Assembly (NCBI GenBank): GCA_017613855.1
Contig: JAGACY010000434.1
Location: forward strand, 1-10,190
Reading direction: 5' to 3'
From: Pseudomonadota bacterium
Lineage (GTDB): Bacteria > Myxococcota > Bradymonadia > UBA4248
Length of the DNA stretch: 10,190 bases
The translations under genes were made by a program, and so were the position numbers. Position 1 is the first letter of the stretch, and each line of letters opens with the position of its first letter. Shown piece after piece: positions 5,864 through 10,190 of the stretch. The notes under the pieces were generated by a model, which ran no database searches, had not been told where the DNA came from, and worked only from the letters and a program-made list of their open reading frames with translations.

Positions 5864-6472
5864 ATGGATCGTTTAAACAAGAGCACAAAATACATTGCAC
5901 ACGCCATTATCGTACTGCTGTTCGCATTGGGTCTGAACATGGTCACCGCTGGTGAAGCCCAGGCGCGCGGCCAGTTCGAGTTTGACGGTGGATTTGGCTA
6001 CGTTGGCCGTTTTGAAAAGAATCAGGACGATTTTCACGGCTTTGCGTTTTCGCTTGCCCTGCGCTATCGCATTGTTGACTTTGTTGCGCTCGGCATCGAG
6101 CAGGATCTGGGCGGTATGTTCCAGGATGATGACAGCAAATACCACAATGGGTTCTATGGCGCGACCATCTTTGGGGCGAAATTCATCTATGCAATCAACC
6201 AGATAGAATTATTTGGCAACGTCGGCATTGGCGCGGACTATGTGGATATGGAGCATGATGCGCACCACAATCATCACCTAGGGGATCCGTGGCATGACGC
6301 TCATCACGAATGGGATGATGCCCGTTTTGCGCTGCGCCTGGGTATCGGCGGCACCTATATGATGCAGCAAAATATTGGTATTGGTCTCAATTTAGACTAC
6401 ACGCCCAGCTTTAAAGACGATTTTGTCATTCATTATCTCAGACTTCAGCTGCACCTCGTGTTTTTATTCTAG
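5864..6472 (+). CDS. Outer-membrane beta-barrel protein, second paralogue, His-rich loop
   Basis: 202 residues, closely similar to the protein encoded just upstream. The signal peptide (1-34, cleavage after AQA) is followed by barrel strands and a C-terminal Phe (LHLVFLF). The start at 5864 is chosen because AAGGAG (5853-5858) and the spacing match the first paralogue exactly. A GTG at 5813 would add 17 residues before the signal peptide and read through the hairpin, so it is rejected. The main difference is an insertion at about 130-149 with eight His in 20 residues, including HDAHH twice. This is likely an extracellular or periplasmic loop able to bind divalent metal; that is inference. It is probably cotranscribed with the first paralogue (81-base gap, no terminator between) and ends before a bulged-stem terminator. 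Confidence 0.85.
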   Translation: MDRLNKSTKYIAHAIIVLLFALGLNMVTAGEAQARGQFEFDGGFGYVGRFEKNQDDFHGFAFSLALRYRIVDFVALGIEQDLGGMFQDDDSKYHNGFYGATIFGAKFIYAINQIELFGNVGIGADYVDMEHDAHHNHHLGDPWHDAHHEWDDARFALRLGIGGTYMMQQNIGIGLNLDYTPSFKDDFVIHYLRLQLHLVFLF

Positions 6473-6512
6473 TGCCGCACCTTGTGGCCAGACGGCCACT
6501 ACGGCACGCTTT

Positions 6513-6552
6513 AAGGCCGCTATTCGCAAGCGAATACGCGGCCTTTTCTTTT
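6513..6552 (+). terminator. Terminator of the barrel gene pair
   Basis: Bases 6513-6526 pair with 6531-6545 over 14 bp, with one bulged C (6537) and a CAAG loop. TTTTCTTTT (6544-6552) follows. The T-run is on the plus strand only, so it serves the barrel genes. Confidence 0.9.
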
Positions 6553-6566
6553 GGGGGTGCATACTC

Positions 6567-6612
6567 AAAAAAAGCGCGGCGTATGCGGGGCCAATCGCCC
6601 GCATAGCCGCGC
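6567..6612 (-). terminator. Terminator of the minus-strand M23/propeller gene
   Basis: Bases 6574-6589 pair with 6598-6612 over 15 bp, with one bulged G (6581). Seven A at 6567-6573 become a T-run after the stem on the minus strand, giving a textbook intrinsic terminator for the gene ending at 6655. Confidence 0.92.
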
Positions 6613-6622
6613 GCACAGTGCG

Positions 6623-6643
6623 TATTGCGCTGCAGGCGCAATA
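6623..6643. other. Perfect 8-bp hairpin between convergent terminators and stop codon
   Basis: TATTGCGC (6623-6630) pairs with GCGCAATA (6636-6643) around TGCAG, 11 bases after the stop codon of the minus-strand gene. It has no T-run of its own. It may help protect the 3' end or act with the neighbouring terminator. Confidence 0.6.
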
Positions 6644-6654
6644 GCACGTGCCCA

Positions 6655-8943
6655 CTAATCCTCGCGTCTGCGGCGAAGCAGAATCATTCCCATTAAGCCG
6701 CCAAGGCCAAGTATCCATGGGATCGGGGCGTCGCTTCCAAACGGCAAGCTCGAGCAATCCGATGCACTATGGCTGAGCCCCATATCACTCTCGGGATCTT
6801 CAATACCCGCAGGTGGATTCTCAGGATTCTCAGGTGTCTCAGGTGTCTCGGGCTCTTCAGGCGTCTCGGGTTCTTCGGGCGTCTCAGGCGTCTCGGGCGT
6901 CTCAGGCGTCTCGGGCGTCTCGGGCGTCTCGGGCGTCTCAGGTGTCTCGGGCGTTTCTGGCGTTTCAGGCGTCTCGGGCGTCTCAGGCGTTTCGGGAGTC
7001 TCGGGCGTTTCGGGAGGCGGATCGCACACGCCATCCTCATCCACGAGGCCATCACAGTCGTTGTCCTGCTGGTCGCAGATTTCTTCGGTCGGTACACAGC
7101 AGGTAATGCCATCGTCTACCAAACCATTGCAGTTGTTATCTTTCCCGTCGCAAACCTCTGGTGCGAAAGTACAATCTCTAGGTCTGGGGCCGGCAAACCT
7201 AAATGTCGAAGCATATTGTATGAGATCCCAGCGGTACGAATCCGCAAGTCCGCCGCCTTCCATCTTTTCCATCCCGCTGCCCTTGTCGGTAAAACAGATA
7301 GCGGTTTTCGTGTTGCGCCCGCAAACATCCATCTTGCCGTCGCCATTGAGGTCGCCAAGGCTGATGCTGCGGTAAACCGAAGGCTTAGCTCCGCCCTGGG
7401 TATCGGCAAAATCCTTGATGGTATAAGCAGGATTGGTTTCGAAGCCGTTGCCGTTCGACAGGTAGCAATTCAGCGCAAGCGAAGAACGATTGCAGAAATC
7501 ATCCTTGCCGTCGCCGTTCAAATCGCCATAAAGCATGGTGACGTAGTGCTCCGGCTCATCCCATCCGTCCGCATCCGTGAGCGCCGGCCCGCGGATGGCG
7601 TCGCTCCAGCCGGTTCCCGTCGACAGGTGGCACAAAATGCCGTTTTTGTCGCGCAAACATAAATCGGCCTTGTGGTCGCCATTGATATCCGGCGTTCGGA
7701 TGGTCGAAAAATACATCGGGCTTGTCCAGATGGCTGCATCCAGCGTCGGGCCCGCCACTGGCGCATCAAAAGAATCGCCTTTCGAAAACCAGCACTGCCA
7801 GCCCTTGTCACCATGCGCACACACATCCGACATGCCATCGCCATTGACATCGGCCACGCGGATCGTCCCAAAAAAGGCCGCGGATGTCCACCCTGCTTCA
7901 TCGCTCATGTCCGCAATCACTATCGGGGTCCCGGCAAATCCCGTTTCATTCGACAAATAGCAATGGTAACCGTCCTTAAAGCGCGCACAGGCATCGGACA
8001 GGCCATCCCCGTTGATATCCGCAAATCGGATGGTGGCATAGTATTGAGGCGCATTGTAACCGTCCGCATCGCTCATGGCGATCTGTCTTTCCGAACCAAA
8101 GCCCTTGCCATCCGAAAGCCAGCACACAAGCGACTTGCCGTCACGACCGCAAATGTCCGCCTTACCATCGCCATTGACATCGGTATAATGAATCGTCGAA
8201 TAGCGCGCCGCATCCCCCCAGCCATTTTCATCACTCATGGTCTCGAATACGACAATCTTATCCTTGAGTTTGCCCGAAGCAGGATACATACAGTAAATGC
8301 CTGCTGCGCCGCGAACGCAGACTTCCGCAATCCCGTCACCGTCGATGTCCGTATTCTCCTGCCCCACCGGCATCAGCAAATCGAGGCCGCCGTAGGCCGT
8401 CGGCGATATGCAGGAATAATTGCCTTCGACCACGTAAACCCACGGAGAATACGTGTCCGTATAAACGGTGTTCCAAACCGTAAAATGCAGATGCGGCCCC
8501 GTCGAGCAGCCCGTCGATCCCATTTTGCCGATGGGTTGGCCGCATTTCACCTTGTCGCCCTTATGGACGTACTTCTTGGACATGTGCATGTACGAGGTAT
8601 AAATGTTGTTGCCATGTCCAATCGTCAGCGCATTGCCCGTTTTGTTTTTGCATTTGCTTGAATCACAGGTGCCAAGCGCAGGGTCGTATGTGCAGTTTCC
8701 CGAATCGTCATTCTCTGCGGCGATGACGCCGTCTCCGGCCGCCAAAACCTCATACTCTCCATCACAGGCGATATCGATGCCGCTGTGCTTGCTCGCTCCA
8801 CGCGTGCCATAGCCCGTCGCGACATGCGTACAGTCGTTGTTCAGCGGCCATGCCATGTCCTGACCAAATGCTGCCCCCCCATACATCACACCTGCTAAAG
8901 ATGCACATACCGACAAAAGAATATACTTTATACGTCCGTTCAT
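6655..8943 (-). CDS. Surface M23 peptidase, FG-GAP propeller, MopE motifs, MYXO-CTERM-like anchor
   Basis: 762 residues. In order: a signal peptide (1-27); an M23 LytM-type metallopeptidase domain (about 40-155) with zinc ligands H53 and D57 (HSGID) and H153 in HLH (151-153), plus H120; seven FG-GAP/VCBS repeats with calcium-type DxNGDG loops starting near 199, 255, 309, 365, 419, 474 and 531, each followed by a Cys pair; two MopE-type motifs CDGKDNNCNG and CDQQDNDCDG (about 598-640); a Pro-Glu-Thr stalk (644-710); and a C-terminal helix (741-756) followed by RRRRED, with Cys at 730. M23 enzymes cut peptidoglycan cross-bridges; FG-GAP repeats fold as beta-propellers. The tail resembles MYXO-CTERM, a signal processed for surface display. 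Start: GGGAG on the minus strand at 8951-8955, seven bases before ATG. The specific role is unknown. Confidence 0.92.
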   Translation of the reverse strand: MNGRIKYILLSVCASLAGVMYGGAAFGQDMAWPLNNDCTHVATGYGTRGASKHSGIDIACDGEYEVLAAGDGVIAAENDDSGNCTYDPALGTCDSSKCKNKTGNALTIGHGNNIYTSYMHMSKKYVHKGDKVKCGQPIGKMGSTGCSTGPHLHFTVWNTVYTDTYSPWVYVVEGNYSCISPTAYGGLDLLMPVGQENTDIDGDGIAEVCVRGAAGIYCMYPASGKLKDKIVVFETMSDENGWGDAARYSTIHYTDVNGDGKADICGRDGKSLVCWLSDGKGFGSERQIAMSDADGYNAPQYYATIRFADINGDGLSDACARFKDGYHCYLSNETGFAGTPIVIADMSDEAGWTSAAFFGTIRVADVNGDGMSDVCAHGDKGWQCWFSKGDSFDAPVAGPTLDAAIWTSPMYFSTIRTPDINGDHKADLCLRDKNGILCHLSTGTGWSDAIRGPALTDADGWDEPEHYVTMLYGDLNGDGKDDFCNRSSLALNCYLSNGNGFETNPAYTIKDFADTQGGAKPSVYRSISLGDLNGDGKMDVCGRNTKTAICFTDKGSGMEKMEGGGLADSYRWDLIQYASTFRFAGPRPRDCTFAPEVCDGKDNNCNGLVDDGITCCVPTEEICDQQDNDCDGLVDEDGVCDPPPETPETPETPETPETPETPETPETPETPETPETPETPETPETPETPEEPETPEEPETPETPENPENPPAGIEDPESDMGLSHSASDCSSLPFGSDAPIPWILGLGGLMGMILLRRRRED
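6814..7014 (-). repeat. 9-nt repeat encoding a Pro-Glu-Thr stalk
   Basis: Fifteen consecutive ETP triplets are followed by seven variants (EEP, ETP, EEP, ETP, ETP, ENP, ENP). The 9-base units differ mostly at third positions. The tract is a likely extended wall- or membrane-spanning stalk and a site for length change by slippage. Confidence 0.95.
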
Positions 8944-8960
8944 CGCCTATCTCCCTTTTA

Positions 8961-8988
8961 TTGACACAGACCGCCCTCAATGGATAAG
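8961..8988 (+). promoter_or_regulatory. Predicted promoter of the zinc-ribbon gene
   Basis: A perfect TTGACA (8961-8966) lies 16 bases before GATAAG (8983-8988, 4 of 6 to TATAAT). It sits just upstream of the divergent minus-strand start at 8943. Transcription would begin near 8996, giving a leader of about 130 bases if translation starts at 9125. Confidence 0.45.
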
Positions 8989-9016
8989 GTAATTTCTTTC
9001 GTCATACTCCTAGCAT

Positions 9017-9044
9017 TTCTAACGATCACAAGCAACCGTTAGAA
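9017..9044. promoter_or_regulatory. Inverted repeat in divergent intergenic region
   Basis: TTCTAACG (9017-9024) and CGTTAGAA (9037-9044) form a perfect 8-bp inverted repeat with a 12-base spacer. It lies between the divergent genes and overlaps a weak extended -10 type promoter for the minus-strand gene (TTGCTT 9035-9030, TGCTAGGAG near 9015-9007). It could be a transcription-factor operator or an RNA stem in the plus-strand leader. Confidence 0.4.
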
Positions 9045-9124
9045 TGCGCAATTATCAAGTAACTTTCAGCCCACGCATACAGTCTTTGGACAAGAGGGCA
9101 AATCATTTCAAATCAGAGAAAACC

Positions 9125-9991
9125 ATGCAGATACAATGTCCCAAATGCAAACAGTGGACAGATTCAGATAATGGCGCATGCACCGCATGCGGAGCCATTA
9201 TCAATACCAGTGAATCCGGCGACAATGCGGATGAACATCGCGATCCCCAATTGGACGACTTGACCAGGCGTGATGTTTCGAACCTAAAAACTCGAAAAAA
9301 CATGCCAATCGTTGTGATTGTGCTCGTGGTCGGTTTCGTTGGCAGCCTCATTCTCGGAGTGATTCTTCAGTCGGTTTCCGGGGATGACAATCTAAACTCC
9401 GAAAATACCGTCACGGAACAGCCCAAATCCCCCTATGACGAGCTCCCCGAAGAAATACTGGAGCTGCCCAACGGTTTGGAGACAGAGCAACTGGCAGAGC
9501 GGACGCTGGAATTCTATCAAAATCGGTTGGATTCAGACCGTTTGCATGCCGAAGAACCGCCGTTTGACAGTCAGTGGGAATACGAGGAATACTGTTCCGC
9601 ACGAACCGATCCCAAAGGCAGGATTAAAGCGACATTGCGGCTCGAACGACAGCATCTCGGCTACGGTGTCGATTATATGTTCACCATCCGGCATATCCGC
9701 TATCTGTTTCATAATCATGCCTATCAACTGTCCATCATTCCGAATGCAAAAGTATATGCAGGCGTTGACGATCATGAACCTATCAGAACGACAATCGCGA
9801 ATAATCTGTCATTCAGAAGCGAGCCCCTGTATCATGCCATGAAAACCGGAAAGTACCTGTATGTTGCCATCCCTGCCATAGTCGAACGCAACACATCCAA
9901 CGCACGGATTAACATCGTTTTCCTAAAATACACGCTTGCAAAATTTAATGATGTATGTCCGCTTGAACCAACGCCCCAGGAAATTCAATAG
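9125..9991 (+). CDS. Zinc-ribbon, single-pass membrane protein, unknown extracytoplasmic domain
   Basis: 288 residues. An N-terminal zinc ribbon, CPKC (5-8) and CTAC (19-22), is followed by a charged stretch and one membrane helix (about 61-82). A region of about 200 residues follows, with an acidic Pro-rich linker and then a mixed alpha/beta domain. By topology rules the zinc ribbon ("zinc-ribbon domain" type, MxxxCPxC start) would be cytoplasmic and the C-terminal part periplasmic. ATG 9125 is preferred because zinc-ribbon proteins of this type begin a few residues before the first Cys. ATG 9044 would add 27 residues, has no Shine-Dalgarno and would start inside the inverted repeat. The ribosome binding site at 9125 is weak (AGAGA, 9115-9119). 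I do not recognise the C-terminal domain and assign no function. Confidence 0.78.
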   Translation: MQIQCPKCKQWTDSDNGACTACGAIINTSESGDNADEHRDPQLDDLTRRDVSNLKTRKNMPIVVIVLVVGFVGSLILGVILQSVSGDDNLNSENTVTEQPKSPYDELPEEILELPNGLETEQLAERTLEFYQNRLDSDRLHAEEPPFDSQWEYEEYCSARTDPKGRIKATLRLERQHLGYGVDYMFTIRHIRYLFHNHAYQLSIIPNAKVYAGVDDHEPIRTTIANNLSFRSEPLYHAMKTGKYLYVAIPAIVERNTSNARINIVFLKYTLAKFNDVCPLEPTPQEIQ

Positions 9992-10050
9992 GAATTGGAA
10001 AGCCGATCCGGACGCGCCTGCGGCATACCCGACTATATTCTCCGAATGAA

Positions 10051-10075
10051 ACGCCTTCCGGGCGTGTCGTTTCTA
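10051..10075 (+). terminator. Weak hairpin after the zinc-ribbon gene
   Basis: ACGCC (10051-10055) pairs with GGCGT (10061-10065) around a 5-base loop, and a partly T-rich stretch (GTCGTTTCT) follows. The alternative pairing GAAACG/CGTTTC (10048-10053 with 10068-10073) overlaps it. This is a possible but imperfect terminator. Confidence 0.4.
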
Positions 10076-10091
10076 TTGGAAATTGCACTCC

Positions 10092-10112
10092 AATTGCGAA
10101 TTGCGAATTGCG
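10092..10112 (+). repeat. AATTGCG heptamer, three copies
   Basis: Three exact AATTGCG units, a sequence variant of the heptamers found upstream of atpZ, lie 25 bases before the second copy of the dispersed repeat element. Confidence 0.9.
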
Positions 10113-10137
10113 AAATAATAAAGTCATTCCCCCTTAG

Positions 10138-10184
10138 CTTCAGACTTCCACCTTAGTTTGCATCCCAAATCCGCATTCCGCATT
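10138..10184 (+). repeat. Dispersed repeat element, copy B
   Basis: This matches 2846-2893 over the same head (CTTCAGACTT...GCATCCCAA) and the start of the ATTCCGC units, but only about two units follow here, against six in copy A. It lies in the non-coding region after the zinc-ribbon gene and may continue past the window. Confidence 0.85.
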
Positions 10185-10190
10185 TATATC

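Noticed and set aside
6769..7662. Long plus-strand open frame rich in Arg/Leu/Gly
   Set aside because: It is antisense to the M23/propeller gene, and its composition comes from the Pro-Glu-Thr repeat and the DxNGDG repeats read backwards.
7672..8661. 329-residue plus-strand open frame
   Set aside because: It is antisense to a gene with clear domains, has no ribosome binding site and no recognisable domain.
9044..9124. ATG 9044 as the start of the zinc-ribbon protein
   Set aside because: It has no Shine-Dalgarno and overlaps the inverted repeat. The zinc ribbon naturally begins at ATG 9125. It cannot be fully excluded.

Overview
The window looks like a chromosome segment from a Gram-negative, diderm bacterium of the former Deltaproteobacteria, most likely Myxococcota or a relative such as Bradymonadales. 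Three things point there. First, there are outer-membrane barrels ending in Phe. Second, a large secreted protein combines an M23 peptidase, FG-GAP/VCBS repeats, MopE-type CDGxDNDCDG motifs and a C-terminal helix followed by RRRR that resembles MYXO-CTERM. Third, the Fo genes of ATP synthase form a short operon of their own, apart from the F1 genes. The taxonomic call is inference from protein style, not from a marker gene.

Layout. (1) 1-1286: the 3' part of a secreted cysteine-rich protein, with a (KPEDGT)14 linker and three tandem modules of exactly 12 cysteines each. (2) 1533-2684: an NlpC/P60 cell-wall hydrolase with three SH3b domains and no signal peptide, with its own promoter, leader hairpin and strong terminator. 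(3) 2741-2980: about 240 bases of heptanucleotide (ATTCCGC) repeats running up to the next start codon. (4) 2981-5037: atpZ-like, atpI-like, atpB and atpE, the first three joined by ATGA overlaps, closed by a strong terminator. (5) 5210-6472: two tandem paralogous outer-membrane barrel proteins with Asp/His-rich loops. (6) 6513-6643: a convergent terminator zone of three hairpins. (7) 6655-8943, minus strand: a 762-residue cell-surface M23/beta-propeller/metal-binding protein. (8) 9125-9991: a zinc-ribbon protein with one membrane helix and an unrecognised extracytoplasmic domain. (9) 9992-10190: non-coding sequence with a second copy of the repeat element seen upstream of atpZ.

How the genes fit together. 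The ATP synthase genes are housekeeping: they encode the membrane rotor/stator core and assembly factors. The rest is mostly envelope biology: wall hydrolases, outer-membrane barrels and surface proteins on low-complexity Pro/Glu/Thr-rich stalks. No mobile element, CRISPR array, tRNA or rRNA is visible. The most unusual items are the three-module 12-Cys protein, the dispersed heptamer repeat element that forms the atp operon leader, the tandem barrel pair with an expanded His-rich loop, and the architecture of the 762-residue protein.
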